Positions 33,144 to 44,633 of a stretch of DNA of 64,000 bases are shown one piece after another. This DNA is from Prosthecobacter sp. (GTDB lineage: Bacteria; Verrucomicrobiota; Verrucomicrobiia; Verrucomicrobiales; Verrucomicrobiaceae), in contig NZ_JAGRPF010000064.1 of assembly GCF_020439865.1 (NCBI RefSeq), forward strand, positions 50,681-114,680, in the 5' to 3' direction. The notes under the pieces were generated by a model. It saw nothing but the letters and a program-made list of their open reading frames with translations, did not search any database and had not been told where the DNA came from. The number at the start of each line of letters is the position of its first letter. Position 1 is the stretch's first letter. A program made the translations under genes and the position numbers.

Positions 33144-34841
33144 TTAGAAATTATAGTTGAAGCCTAGAATCACCCGTGATTGCGCAGAATCTGCGACAGC
33201 TGCTCTGGTATCAGTCAGGAAGTACCTATAACCAAGGTTGATACCCGCTTTGGGCGAGAGCGTATAGTTCAAATCAAATGAAAACCCATGCTGGTCATTA
33301 TCTCGCCCAGCGATAGTTGCGTAATCAGCACGACCAAAGTGGTAACCCGCCCCCATACGAAGCTTTGAAGTCAACTGGTGGGTGTAGTAGAAATCGATGC
33401 CAAATTGCGTGAGATTCGTACCAGTTCCGGGGAACGCCAAGTTGACAAAAGAAGGTTGGGAACGTTCGAAGTAGCCTGAGAGTGAAAAACGCCCGCCTTT
33501 CCAAGCAATCATCGAAAGACCATAATTGACGAAGTCTGAGGTCACAAAATTCGAAGCCAGATTGATGGCCGACTCGTGACCCACGGTAAGCGTATGACTG
33601 AAGCGAGCATTGAGTTGGTTTGTAATGCTAAAGTTATAATAGTAACTATTGAGGTCTGAATTATCCCCTGGGCCAATCGGAGCAAAAACGGTCGGAGATT
33701 TAAAGTCGAAAACCTGCAGACCACCTGAAAGCTTAACAATCGTGGACTTACCTAGCGGCACACTGACAAAAAGTCCCCAGTTGAACATAGTGGCGTCATT
33801 CAATGTCGGCTGATCATAACTCAAAATGGATACCCCACCTTCCGTGCCCAGAATCCATGTTGCTGCTGGACTGTAAGTAAGTGAAGCATGCAGCGAATTC
33901 ATGGTGCGATTGAATTGCCCATTGTTTTGCCCCAATGCCTTTGAATACGTGTTAGTGTAGTTCAGAGCAAGCGCCCATGAAGAGTTGATCTGCCAGTTCG
34001 CCGCGATGCCGGCATCATTGTTAAACACACCAAAACTGTTGTTGTTTGCCGCTCCAACGAACGCATTATTTGTGGCGGGACGAACTGAAATACGGTCGTA
34101 AATAGTAATATATACAGGACCTGCCTTGATATCAAATGCCAACGTGCTTCCTGGAAGAATGTTAAGCAAGTAGTTGCCGTTGCCATAAGCAGCCAACTCC
34201 GGATGGTTAAAATAGTGGTCCACTCCAATGCCGGCTGTAAGACTCAGCACGTTATTCCTTGTGAGGCGATAGTTGGCACTAACATTGAGCAAAGTGCTGC
34301 TGATGAAGTCTGAGACTGCGATAGGAGACCGCCTCACGTTACTATTGTACTCAAATCCTTGGTAGAGCCCCAATCCAATATTAACAGGTCCCAGCATCAA
34401 ATTGCGCTTGCCAGAGAGAAATGGGTCCGATGTGTAGGTTGGCGCAAAGTAACTCAACGCCTGAGAATATTGTCCAGAGTAACTGGTGTAGTCCCCAACA
34501 GAGCGAGCAGCAAAAGCTGAACTGCCACTTCTCACAGACGGCTGGGAAATCTCACGATCAGAACGCAACAACTGCTGGAGACTTTGGAAACCCTCTTGGT
34601 CCTCTTGGCTCACATAAGCCCCTTTCTCATAATCATATACAACGTCACCACTGCGCGCGGCCTGCGCAGTCTTTTTCATCTGGCTAGTGCGATTGCGAAA
34701 ATCGTTGAAAAAGTTGCTGGTCTGCGAAGGAGAAACACCAAATTGGGCCACCGCAACTTTAGGAACCATACAAGCGACGGTCACAGCGGTAACCAAGAAA
34801 GTAGAACTGATGGAAACGAATCGGGAGTAGTTAATCAGCAT
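33144..34841 (-). CDS. Outer-membrane beta-barrel protein of the exopolysaccharide cluster
   Basis: About 565 residues from the ATG at 34841, starting with a signal-like stretch (MLINYSRFVSISSTFLVTAV, ending near KVAVA). From about residue 130 on, alternating hydrophobic/polar strands repeat in pairs (LTRNNVLSLTAGIGVDHYF, KLRMGAGYHFG, INLGYRYFLTD). The chain ends LGFNYNF, with the C-terminal aromatic residue typical of BAM-inserted barrels. It resembles putative barrels found in exopolysaccharide loci of Verrucomicrobia, but I cannot name a family. Being first in a minus-strand unit with Wza- and Wzc-like genes suggests it takes part in polysaccharide export through the outer membrane. Codon use is more AT-rich than in the housekeeping genes. 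Confidence 0.8.
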   Translation of the reverse strand: MLINYSRFVSISSTFLVTAVTVACMVPKVAVAQFGVSPSQTSNFFNDFRNRTSQMKKTAQAARSGDVVYDYEKGAYVSQEDQEGFQSLQQLLRSDREISQPSVRSGSSAFAARSVGDYTSYSGQYSQALSYFAPTYTSDPFLSGKRNLMLGPVNIGLGLYQGFEYNSNVRRSPIAVSDFISSTLLNVSANYRLTRNNVLSLTAGIGVDHYFNHPELAAYGNGNYLLNILPGSTLAFDIKAGPVYITIYDRISVRPATNNAFVGAANNNSFGVFNNDAGIAANWQINSSWALALNYTNTYSKALGQNNGQFNRTMNSLHASLTYSPAATWILGTEGGVSILSYDQPTLNDATMFNWGLFVSVPLGKSTIVKLSGGLQVFDFKSPTVFAPIGPGDNSDLNSYYYNFSITNQLNARFSHTLTVGHESAINLASNFVTSDFVNYGLSMIAWKGGRFSLSGYFERSQPSFVNLAFPGTGTNLTQFGIDFYYTHQLTSKLRMGAGYHFGRADYATIAGRDNDQHGFSFDLNYTLSPKAGINLGYRYFLTDTRAAVADSAQSRVILGFNYNF

Positions 34842-35319
34842 GACGGGAGAGGTTGGGACGAGAATTAACCATGATACAAGCAATTTTCCCAGCCTTTGTC
34901 CATATCAAAATTATCCCGCTTTTGACACACTCGTGCTTTGATTTTCAAATGTCTGCCGACTTTCGTCAAAAAACCGACATTTCCCCTCCTTAAGAAAAAC
35001 AAAAGTCGGACCTCTTTTTTCGCCGACGTGATCTGGCAATCCAAAGTCCAGCTCCAGCTGAATCTCCCGCGATGATGCGCTATCCCATGGCCTACGGGGA
35101 GCATCTGTGACAGGCACTGCCGTTATGAGGTTGCGTAGTCTGCTAAAAAGTCTCAGGATCGGATCCTGTCTTGAGTTTGAGGCGGCCATGATGTTCAACA
35201 ATTCGTCAAAGGCCCTTAATAACTGTTCATTAAAACATGTTCAATTGATTTTATTGGATCTGCGACGAAACCTTGTCCCCGTTCCTTGACGTGGCAGGAC
35301 TCAGAGCTCATGTGCTCTG
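34842..35319. other. AT-rich intergenic region upstream of the exopolysaccharide genes
   Basis: Gene-free for about 480 bp and clearly AT-richer than the surroundings. It separates the minus-strand export genes from the plus-strand dCMP deaminase. It contains a nested set of inverted copies of CCGAC(T/A)TT: 34957-34964 with 35002-35009, and AAATGTC at 34947-34953 with GACATTT at 34976-34982. A small stem (35302-35307 with 35314-35319) sits directly before the deaminase start. Short frames here do not look coding. Confidence 0.55.
34941..34969 (-). promoter_or_regulatory. Candidate sigma-70-type promoter for the exopolysaccharide unit
   Basis: On the minus strand TTGACG (34969-34964) and GAAAAT (34946-34941) are separated by 17 bp, about 100 bp before the barrel gene start. 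The -10 match is weak. The boxes lie inside the inverted CCGAC repeats, which could be operator sites. Confidence 0.3.
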
Positions 35320-35799
35320 ATGCCAGATGACATTCATCCATCAACGAACTCGCGACTTACCATTCCCGAGTATGCCATGGCTCTTGCACATGTTGCCAGC
35401 CTACGTTCCGAGGATCCGTTTCGCAAAGTCGGGGCAGTCGCTATTGATATGGACAACCGGGTGATCGGGACGGCCTACAACGGACTCGCCCCAGGCTATA
35501 ACGCTGATCCAGATTTCTGGGCTGACCGGGATGCACGACGTAAATACATGCTGCATGCCGAAGTGAACCTATGCAGCCTGTTCACACGTGGAAACGTCCG
35601 ACTCGTCGCCTGCACCACAAAGCCCTGCACCAGTTGCATGCAGATGCTCTGCGCCTATGGCGTCAAAGAAGTGTATTTCCGTGACGACTACCCTGAGTCC
35701 GAGGCGGATGCCATCGCCGCCCGCTACGGCATCCCGCTGCTTCAACTCGCAGACTACCCACAGATCATCTCAACGGGTGACAGCGGGAAGCAGACCTAG
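35320..35799 (+). CDS. dCMP deaminase / ComEB-like cytidine deaminase family protein
   Basis: 159 residues with the zinc deaminase core: HAEVNLC near residue 78 gives the His ligand and catalytic Glu, and KPCTSCMQML near residue 101 gives the two Cys ligands. The N-terminal YAMALAHVASLRSEDPFRKVGAV is typical of deoxycytidylate deaminases, which convert dCMP to dUMP for thymidylate synthesis. The end (AIAARYGIPLLQL) also fits. The gene is separate from cdd, which handles the free nucleoside. A stem-loop lies immediately before the ATG and may limit translation. It is convergent with the Gfo/Idh/MocA gene, separated by 17 bp. Confidence 0.85.
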   Translation: MPDDIHPSTNSRLTIPEYAMALAHVASLRSEDPFRKVGAVAIDMDNRVIGTAYNGLAPGYNADPDFWADRDARRKYMLHAEVNLCSLFTRGNVRLVACTTKPCTSCMQMLCAYGVKEVYFRDDYPESEADAIAARYGIPLLQLADYPQIISTGDSGKQT

Positions 35800-35816
35800 C
35801 AATTGAGCAGCGCGGC

Positions 35817-36938
35817 TCAAAGTTCCTTCACGATCCCCAACTTGTGTGACTCGAGCGCGGCGGCAAAGATCTCTTGGGTCTCCACCGCCTCCTCCACTGT
35901 GGCGCAGCCGCACCTTCCTGCCAGCAGGCCCTCACGTTCCATCAAGTAGGCCGCCCACATCTGCTGAATCATGTCCGGAAAGCCGGGCTCAAAAATCCCG
36001 CCGGTGACCGTCTTGAACGGCATGCCGAAGCCGAGATCTGTCTTCTTCCAGAACTGCTCCTTGCCATTCTCGAAGATCCACAGCGTCTTGGGCTCCTTCG
36101 TGCTGAAACGCACACCTCCCTCGGTGCCGAGCACCTCGATAAACCACGTGTTGGTCTCTCCCGGTGCCATGCGCTTCATCTCAAGGCGCAGCGGCACATC
36201 GTGCTCGCCGATACGCGTCCAGCAGCTCAACAGGGCGTTGTCCCAAGTGTCGCACTCCGCCATGCCTCCCCTGCCATCTGGCCGCTGGGGGTAGCCCTTC
36301 TGAAGCTGTGCAAACATACGCTGGGGACGCCATCCCAAACGCAGCGGGATATGACAGGCGTGCATGCCCAGATCCCCCAACACACCGATATCTCCGCAGG
36401 TCGCCGACTTCCGCTTCCAGTTCGCCGCCTTCGTCGCGTCAAGATCACTGCTGTGATGGAATCCGGAAACAACTTCTAGCACGCGTCCCAATCTGCCCTC
36501 CCTCACATGCTGCATGACTCGTTGAGCTCCAGGCAGGAAGGGAAACTCCGAACTGCAGCGCACAAAGCGTCCCGAAGCCGACACCGCATCGGAAATCCGC
36601 TTCGCCGAAGACAGGTCGATACCAAACGGCTTCTCGGCAAACAAGTCCTTCCCCGCTGCCAGCACGTCGCAGTAGATCTTCTCGTGCAGGTTGTGCGGCA
36701 CAGCCACATAGACCACGTCCACCGCAGGATTCGCCAGCAGCTCGTGATAATCGCCGGTGATCTGGGTGCATGAAGGAATCCGCAGGAACCAGTTCCTCAC
36801 GTCTTCCACCAAATCCGCCACGGCCACCAGCTCAGGTTGAACCGCAACATCCATCAGCGCGCACCAGCGTGCGAACGCACTCGCCATTTCCCGGCCCATG
36901 AGGCCGCCGCCGATGATGCCGATCCCGATCTTCTTCAT
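35817..36938 (-). CDS. Gfo/Idh/MocA family NAD(P)-dependent oxidoreductase
   Basis: 373 residues. The N-terminal Rossmann fold begins IGIGIIGGGLMGREMASAFARW (residues 3-24). VYVAVPHNLHEK near residue 75 and the hallmark EKPFGIDLSSA near residue 100 mark the NAD-binding half and catalytic Lys. The C-terminal half is the family's beta-sheet substrate domain (LEVVSGFHHSSD, GDIGVLGDLGMHACHIPLRL, where the His may be catalytic). Enzymes of this family oxidise or reduce sugars and inositols. Next to gmd and the export genes, a sugar-nucleotide or exopolysaccharide sugar role is plausible but not shown. It follows gmd on the same strand after 33 bp, so both are probably co-transcribed. Confidence 0.88.
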   Translation of the reverse strand: MKKIGIGIIGGGLMGREMASAFARWCALMDVAVQPELVAVADLVEDVRNWFLRIPSCTQITGDYHELLANPAVDVVYVAVPHNLHEKIYCDVLAAGKDLFAEKPFGIDLSSAKRISDAVSASGRFVRCSSEFPFLPGAQRVMQHVREGRLGRVLEVVSGFHHSSDLDATKAANWKRKSATCGDIGVLGDLGMHACHIPLRLGWRPQRMFAQLQKGYPQRPDGRGGMAECDTWDNALLSCWTRIGEHDVPLRLEMKRMAPGETNTWFIEVLGTEGGVRFSTKEPKTLWIFENGKEQFWKKTDLGFGMPFKTVTGGIFEPGFPDMIQQMWAAYLMEREGLLAGRCGCATVEEAVETQEIFAAALESHKLGIVKEL

Positions 36939-36971
36939 GTATGCGTGCGTGAGGTTGGAGTTGGCAGAGTC

Positions 36972-37994
36972 TTACGCTGCCGCCGTCGCGTTCTTCACCG
37001 CGAGTTCGTGCTGCGCCAGTTTCAGGTCCGCCTCCACCATGATCTTCACCAGTTCCTTGAACTTCACTTTCGGCTCCCAGCCCAGCTTCTTCCGCGCCTT
37101 CGCCGGATCACCGATGAGCAGGTCCACCTCCGCCGGGCGCTCGTAGCGCGCGTCGTACTTCACGTGCTTCTCCCAGTCCAGACCCAGCGCGCCGAACGTC
37201 TCCATCACGAACTCTTTCACGCTGTGCGTCTCGTTCGTCGCGATCACATAATCATCCGGCTCGTCCTGCTGGAGCATCATCCACATCATCTCCACATAGT
37301 CCTTCGCGTAGCCCCAGTCACGCTTCGCGTCCATGTTGCCGAGGAAAAGCTTGTCCTGCAGGCCCACCTTGATGCGTGTCGCCGCGCGGGTGATTTTGCG
37401 TGTTACGAAGGTCTCGCCGCGGCGTGGTGACTCGTGGTTGAAAAGAATCCCGCTGCTCGCATGCAGCCCGTAGCTCTCGCGATAGTTCACCGTCAGCCAG
37501 TGACCATACACCTTGGCGCAGGCGTAGGGGGAGCGCGGCCAGAACGGCGTCGTTTCAATCTGCGGCACCGCCTGCACCTTGCCAAACATCTCCGACGAAC
37601 TCGCCTGGTAGAAGCGCACCTTGCCCACCAGACCCGTCTCGCGGATCGCCTCCAGAATTCGCTGCGTGCCCAGGCCCACGATGTCCCCCGTGCTCTCCGG
37701 GACGTCAAAAGACACCCGCACATGGCTCTGCGCACCCAGGTTGTACACCTCATCCGGCTTCAGATCGTAGAGCAGCTTCACCAGCGCCACCGAGTCCATC
37801 AGGTCGCCGTAATGCAAATGCAGCTTGTCCGAAGGCAGGTGCGAATCCGGCTGGAACAGATGCTCCAGGCGGCCCGTGTTGAAGCTCGACGCCCGGCGAA
37901 TGATCCCGTGCACTTCATAGCCCTTTTCGAGCAGCAGTTCCGTGAGATACGAGCCGTCCTGTCCTGTGATGCCGGTGATGAGCGCTTTCTTCAT
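36972..37994 (-). CDS. gmd: GDP-mannose 4,6-dehydratase
   Basis: 340 residues, an extended short-chain dehydrogenase. It converts GDP-mannose to GDP-4-keto-6-deoxymannose, the precursor of GDP-fucose, GDP-rhamnose and perosamine. The NADP motif [10 protein letters not shown] is at residues 8-17, [18 protein letters not shown] near residue 34 is diagnostic for Gmd, and the catalytic Tyr-Lys pair is in [12 protein letters not shown] near residue 158. [14 protein letters not shown] near residue 190 and the [13 protein letters not shown] segment near residue 225 complete the family pattern. Together with the export genes it suggests a deoxyhexose-containing surface polysaccharide. No fucose synthase is adjacent. 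The divergent neighbour is rpoZ. Confidence 0.94.
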   Translation of the reverse strand: MKKALITGITGQDGSYLTELLLEKGYEVHGIIRRASSFNTGRLEHLFQPDSHLPSDKLHLHYGDLMDSVALVKLLYDLKPDEVYNLGAQSHVRVSFDVPESTGDIVGLGTQRILEAIRETGLVGKVRFYQASSSEMFGKVQAVPQIETTPFWPRSPYACAKVYGHWLTVNYRESYGLHASSGILFNHESPRRGETFVTRKITRAATRIKVGLQDKLFLGNMDAKRDWGYAKDYVEMMWMMLQQDEPDDYVIATNETHSVKEFVMETFGALGLDWEKHVKYDARYERPAEVDLLIGDPAKARKKLGWEPKVKFKELVKIMVEADLKLAQHELAVKNATAAA

Positions 37995-38126
37995 GAGTCA
38001 AAATCGAGCGCCGATGAGACAGTACCCCCCCCGGTTTCGCAAGGGGAAATGCAGGAACATAACAGTTGCACCCCTCGCCACTCCTCTTATTCTCTGCGCC
38101 CCCAATCCCAGCCCCAATTCTTCATC

Positions 38127-38330
38127 ATGAGAGCTGACCTCGTCGAACAAGCCGCGCAAATCATCAAAGATCCCCCCATCCTGATCAACATGGTCTCCAA
38201 GCGAGTCCGTCAGATCGCCGCTGGTCACGCAGTCCTCGTTGAGCGCCGTCCCGGCCTGCGTGAGGCCGACCTCGCCCTCCTCGAAATCATTCAGGGCAAG
38301 ATCACCCTCGAAACCGTCGGCGGAGCCTGA
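38127..38330 (+). CDS. rpoZ: DNA-directed RNA polymerase subunit omega
   Basis: 67 residues, from ATG 38127 to TGA 38328-38330. The core omega signature is present: NMVSKRVRQIAAGHAVLVE near residue 20 and LREADLALLEIIQGKITLE near residue 45. Omega stabilises the beta-prime subunit and helps RNA polymerase assembly. The same frame is open for 690 bp upstream on the strand opposite gmd, but that part is antisense noise. A clear intrinsic terminator follows, so rpoZ is transcribed alone or only with whatever lies upstream. The start lacks a Shine-Dalgarno sequence. Confidence 0.88.
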   Translation: MRADLVEQAAQIIKDPPILINMVSKRVRQIAAGHAVLVERRPGLREADLALLEIIQGKITLETVGGA

Positions 38331-38358
38331 TCCGGCCGGCCACAGCCCTCTTCCTTTC

Positions 38359-38398
38359 AGGCTCCATGTGTCCGCCGGTCACATGGAGCCTCTTTTTT
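38359..38398 (+). terminator. Intrinsic terminator after rpoZ
   Basis: A 12-bp perfect stem (38359-38370 with 38380-38391), a nine-base loop and a run of six T directly after. It begins 29 bp after the rpoZ stop and lies before smpB, which must therefore have its own promoter nearby. Confidence 0.9.
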
Positions 38399-38439
38399 GA
38401 GCCTTCCCCGAGGCAGCCCAAGACTTGCGCACCGCCGCC

Positions 38440-38931
38440 GTGAGCCGCGACCCCACAGCCACGATCCGCACCACCGAGATCGCCACGAACCGCAAAGCAC
38501 CGCGCGACTACCACATCCTCGAAAAATACGAGGCCGGGGTCGAACTCCGCGGCACCGAGGTCAAATCCATCCGGCTCGGCAAGCTCAACATCTCCGACGC
38601 CTTCGCCCGCGTCGAGCGCGGCCAGGTCTGGCTCTACGGCTGCGACATCCAGCAGTACGACAAGGCCAGCCACACCACCCACGAGCCGCGCCGTTCCCGC
38701 CGGCTTCTGCTGCATAAGAACGAAATCATGAAGCTCCTCGCCCAGACGCAGCAGAAGGGCCTCGCCCTCCCCGTCCTGCGCGCCTACTGGAAAGGCCCCC
38801 GCATCAAAATCGAAATCGGCGTCGGCAAAGGCAAAACCCACGGCGACCAGCGCCAGGATCTCAAAGCGAAGGCCGAAAACCGCGAAGCCGCTCGCGTCGT
38901 CGCCAGCTTCAACGACAAAAACCGACGCTAG
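38440..38931 (+). CDS. smpB: SsrA-binding protein SmpB
   Basis: About 163 residues. SmpB carries tmRNA into stalled ribosomes for trans-translation. Diagnostic segments are EIATNRKAPRDYHILEKYEA, the oligonucleotide-binding VELRGTEVKSIRLGKLNISDAF, RRSRRLLLHKNEI and GVGKGKTHGDQRQDLKAK, then a short basic tail. Start choice: GTG 38440 gives a normal short N-terminus; a TTG at 38425 is also in frame and no ATG is available, so a non-ATG start is required. The ssrA (tmRNA) gene itself is not in the window. A small unknown gene follows after 15 bp. Confidence 0.93.
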   Translation: MSRDPTATIRTTEIATNRKAPRDYHILEKYEAGVELRGTEVKSIRLGKLNISDAFARVERGQVWLYGCDIQQYDKASHTTHEPRRSRRLLLHKNEIMKLLAQTQQKGLALPVLRAYWKGPRIKIEIGVGKGKTHGDQRQDLKAKAENREAARVVASFNDKNRR

Positions 38932-38946
38932 CCCGCCTCCCCGCCC

Positions 38947-39312
38947 ATGCCCGCCTGCCACCTCCGCCCCGAAGACAAGAAAGCCTTCATCGGCAAAGTC
39001 GGCCAGCAGCTGGTCCAAACCCACGGCAAGCGCCGCTACTACGCCCCGGACGACATCCGGCGTGCCGCTGACATCTGCGGCTACCCGGTTGACATCGTTT
39101 GCTGGGCCTACTGCTTCTTCTCCTCCCCGCAAGACTTTGCCGCCATCCACGAAGCCGCCGGCGAGGCCTGCGACTACGTCGCCATGAAGACAGAGCTCCT
39201 GACCGACCTCGCCAAGGGCGGCACCTTTGCGCTGCCCGATATTGACCTCTCCTGGCTTGAGTGGCCCGACATCGACCTCTCCGCCATCTTCGACTGGTTC
39301 GACTTCTCGTAA
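38947..39312 (+). CDS. Uncharacterised 121-residue protein downstream of smpB
   Basis: Not recognised. The sequence is soluble-looking: a helical N-terminal half (PEDKKAFIGKVGQQLVQTHGK), a YYAPDDIRRAADICGY segment reminiscent of a small helix-turn-helix or helical bundle, three Cys (near residues 50-60 and 78) and a striking acidic/aromatic C-terminus in which PDIDLSW-LEW-PDIDLSAIF-DWFDF repeats a PDIDLS motif. Codon usage resembles its neighbours. It starts 15 bp after smpB and ends at the edge of an inverted-repeat-rich block. The function is unknown. Confidence 0.65.
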   Translation: MPACHLRPEDKKAFIGKVGQQLVQTHGKRRYYAPDDIRRAADICGYPVDIVCWAYCFFSSPQDFAAIHEAAGEACDYVAMKTELLTDLAKGGTFALPDIDLSWLEWPDIDLSAIFDWFDFS

Positions 39313-39771
39313 TTCGGAATCCCGCCTCGCCGTCGCTGAACGGCACCACGAGGCTCGTGCTTCGATGGAGCGCACGCGTGCCCGCTTCGGCGTCCCGCCG
39401 AATTGCGTCTTCTGGCGTCCTTTCGCAACTCGAGAGCACGCGCCATGAATGACGCTCCGGGGCCGGTTTCCCGCGAGGACGCGGGACGCGTGCGCTCCAC
39501 TTATCCTCAATTCCCTCACTCCTCGTCGCTCGCACAGAGACCCCTCGTGTCACGAGTGATCAGGGCAAACGCCCGCCAGGCGCCGCCTTACGGCGCCTGA
39601 GACAGAGGGGGCGGACAGCCGAGCCTCCCTGCCGAAGGGCCAGCGTCAGCGAGGACAGCCTGCCGATGATCTTCGTCCCCAGGCTCACGGTCAGATCGCC
39701 GCTGAGAGCCGCAGGCACGATGGCGGTGAAGCTCTGCGGCTCGACGTCCTAGGCGGACACTCCTGCCCGTT
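39313..39771. repeat. Gene-free block of inverted repeats and hairpins
   Basis: 459 bp without a credible gene. A perfect 14-bp inverted pair lies at 39366-39379 and 39486-39499. Hairpins are at 39469-39486 (6-bp stem), 39544-39556 (palindrome CTCGTG-T-CACGAG), 39578-39598 (8-bp stem, 5-base loop), and 39707-39714 with 39734-39741 (8-bp stem). Such density suggests a mobile extragenic repeat family (REP/BIME-like) or decayed DNA rather than one terminator. Six-frame frames across it look random. Confidence 0.55.
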
Positions 39772-42384
<2,613 letters not shown>

Positions 42385-42484
42385 GCAGGATGGCATTTAC
42401 GAAACTCAATGCTTTGAGACAAGCAAGGAATCCGCCAATCGTATTCTTATTTGCCCACTGCGCCGACTGTTCTAGCATCCGCGC

Positions 42485-43525
42485 ATGAAACGCAACCGCC
42501 TCGGCCGCTCCGGCATCGTCGTCACTGATATCTGCATGGGAACCATGACCTTCGGTCTGCAGGCCGATGAGAAGACGTCCTTTGCCATCATGGACCGTGC
42601 GATCGACGCGGGGATCGACTTCTTTGACACGGCGGAGATGTATCCGGTGCCGCCGAGCGCGGAGCTGTTTGGCGTGACGGAGCAGATCGTGGGCAAATGG
42701 CTCAAGGGCCGCACGCGCGGCGAGATCATCATCGCCAGCAAGGTCACCGGCCCCGGCCACGGCTGGTTCCGGCCGCCGATCCGCGGGGGCTTCACCGCGC
42801 TGGACCGCCGCCAGATCTTCCAGGCCTGCGAGGACAGCCTGCGCCGCTTGCAGACCGACTACATCGACCTGTATCAAACACACTGGCCGGACCACGGCAT
42901 GGAGCAGGAGGAGACGCTCACGGCTTTGACGATGCTCATCGAGCAGGGCAAGATCCGCGCCTGGGGCGGCAGCAATGAGACCTGCTGGGGCGTGATGAAA
43001 AACCTCTGGGAGGCGGAGAAGCACGGCCTCGCCCGCATGGCCTCGGTGCAGAACAACTTCTCCCTCATCAACCGCCGCTGCGAGAGCGAGCTCGCGCAGG
43101 TCTGCCGCAAGGAAAACGTGAGCCTCCTGCCCTACTCCCCGCTCGGCGGCGGCGTGCTCTGTGGCAAGTACAACGGCGGCGCCCTGCCGAAAGGCGCGCG
43201 CTTCACCGATTACATCCAAAACGGCGGCCCGCGCCAGAAACGCATGGCTGCACGCTTCGTCAACGAGCGCAGCCTGGAGACCACGGCGCTCCTGCAAGTC
43301 ATCGCCGCCGACCTCGGCGTGAGCGTCACCGCGCTCGCGCTGGCGTGGAGCAAGCAGCACGACTTCGTCGCCTCCACCATCGTCGGTGCCACCACCGTCG
43401 CCCAGCTTGAAGAGAGCCTCGCCGCCGCCGATCTCGTCCTCAGCGCCGAGACACTCGCCCGCATCGACGCCATCGACGAAGCGATCCCGACGCCGATGAC
43501 GGAGGACGGGCTGCGGAGGCTGTAG
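42485..43525 (+). CDS. Aldo/keto reductase
   Basis: 346 residues, a cytoplasmic TIM-barrel oxidoreductase using NADPH. The family pattern is complete: [20 protein letters not shown] at the start, [14 protein letters not shown] near residue 42 with catalytic Asp and Tyr, IIIASKV near residue 81 with the catalytic Lys, [13 protein letters not shown] near residue 124 with the His, and WGGSNET near residue 160. It resembles the Tas/YhdN-like general aldo/keto reductases. The substrate cannot be predicted. It diverges from the kinase gene with a 100-bp gap and is convergent with the esterase-like gene (4 bp between stops). Confidence 0.93.
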   Translation: MKRNRLGRSGIVVTDICMGTMTFGLQADEKTSFAIMDRAIDAGIDFFDTAEMYPVPPSAELFGVTEQIVGKWLKGRTRGEIIIASKVTGPGHGWFRPPIRGGFTALDRRQIFQACEDSLRRLQTDYIDLYQTHWPDHGMEQEETLTALTMLIEQGKIRAWGGSNETCWGVMKNLWEAEKHGLARMASVQNNFSLINRRCESELAQVCRKENVSLLPYSPLGGGVLCGKYNGGALPKGARFTDYIQNGGPRQKRMAARFVNERSLETTALLQVIAADLGVSVTALALAWSKQHDFVASTIVGATTVAQLEESLAAADLVLSAETLARIDAIDEAIPTPMTEDGLRRL

Positions 43526-43529
43526 GCCC

Positions 43530-44621
43530 TCACGGCTTGAGCCAGTACTCGAAGAAGCGGTAGATCTGCTCGTTCGACTCCTCGTTCGGCTCGTGCTTCT
43601 CGCGGTTTGTCATCGCGACCCGTTCTTTGCAGCCGAGGAGCAGGTTCACGGCGATGGCGTGATTGAGTGCGGCCCAGCGCTTCGGCGGATCTTCCGCGCC
43701 GCCGGAGACGAGGAAGGGACGCGGAGCCATGAGCGCGTGAAGTTCCTGCAGGTTGTGTCCTTGCTCGATGAGGGTCTTGTAAGCGCCAGTGCGCGGGCTT
43801 TCGGCGCTGACGAGACCAGGCTTGCGGGTGATCGCAGGATCGAGCCCGAGATACCACGGCTCCTGGTAGTTGATGCTGCCGCGCGTTTCATCAAAGACGA
43901 TGCCGGGATCGCTCCACACGGCACAGGCATACTTGTCCCACAGGCAGGAGCCGAAGAGCGACCACTTGCCGCCATACGAGTGCCCAACGATGCCGATGCG
44001 CGTGGAATCCACCTCCGGCAGCGAGGCGAGCGCCTGCCACATGTTCGCGCTGATGTAACCGAGATACGAGAGTGGCTGACACTTTGCGCCGTCGCACAAG
44101 ACCGGCTTGCGCGCATCGCCGCCGGGCGAGCCGATCGACAGCGTGACGAAACCACGCCGCGCGAGCTGCCACGCAAAGTCACGCAGTGGCTTTTCACTCA
44201 ATCCAGCGCTCGTTTCGGGATCGTAGTAGGGCACGAACACGGCGGGACGCTTCCCTTCTGCCGCAGGCAGCAGCAGATAGCCGTCTCCTGTTTGTCCCGG
44301 CGCGATCTCGACGCGCACCTTCCGCTGCGCGATGCCGCCGTCGCGTGTCGTTGTCTCCAGGATCTCGATCTTCGGCGTTTCGAGGAGCTTCGGCCATGCG
44401 CCCATGATCGCATGCCAGTCGGCGAGGATTTCCGTGCGGCGCTTGTTCCAATCGTCCGCACTCGTCACCTTGCGGCCATCATTAAAAACCAAGGGCGATT
44501 TCCCGGGTGACAACTGACCGGCGAATTCCGCAGGCACCTGCGTGAAGGGCAGCTCAGCCGCCGCATGGAGGACGAAGAGCGAGGAGAACAGAGCGCCAAG
44601 AGCCAGGGGTCGGAAGTGCAT
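43530..44621 (-). CDS. Secreted alpha/beta hydrolase, acetylxylan-esterase-like
   Basis: 363 residues with a signal peptide (MHFRPLALGALFSSLFVLHAAA). The nucleophile elbow GHSYGGKW is near residue 211. FVPYYDPETSAGLS near residue 135 and RRGFVTLSIGSPGGDA near residue 158 match the core sheet of dienelactone-hydrolase/acetylxylan-esterase-like enzymes. The Asp and His of the triad are probably in SGGAEDPPKRW near residue 315 and ALNHAI near residue 323. It is likely a periplasmic carbohydrate or lipid esterase. It is the last gene of a tight three-gene unit with the lipase-like and DUF1080 genes (12-bp gap). Confidence 0.82.
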   Translation of the reverse strand: MHFRPLALGALFSSLFVLHAAAELPFTQVPAEFAGQLSPGKSPLVFNDGRKVTSADDWNKRRTEILADWHAIMGAWPKLLETPKIEILETTTRDGGIAQRKVRVEIAPGQTGDGYLLLPAAEGKRPAVFVPYYDPETSAGLSEKPLRDFAWQLARRGFVTLSIGSPGGDARKPVLCDGAKCQPLSYLGYISANMWQALASLPEVDSTRIGIVGHSYGGKWSLFGSCLWDKYACAVWSDPGIVFDETRGSINYQEPWYLGLDPAITRKPGLVSAESPRTGAYKTLIEQGHNLQELHALMAPRPFLVSGGAEDPPKRWAALNHAIAVNLLLGCKERVAMTNREKHEPNEESNEQIYRFFEYWLKP

Positions 44622-44633
44622 GAGGTTGGTACC

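Noticed and set aside
37434..38126. Upstream part of a 298-codon plus-strand frame ending in rpoZ
   Set aside because: Antisense to gmd; only the last 67 codons match RNA polymerase omega, so the upstream part was excluded.
39544..39598. Intrinsic terminators of the smpB-downstream gene or of the kinase gene
   Set aside because: The stems at 39544-39556 and 39578-39598 have no T-run on either strand and occur among several other stems; better seen as repeat structure.
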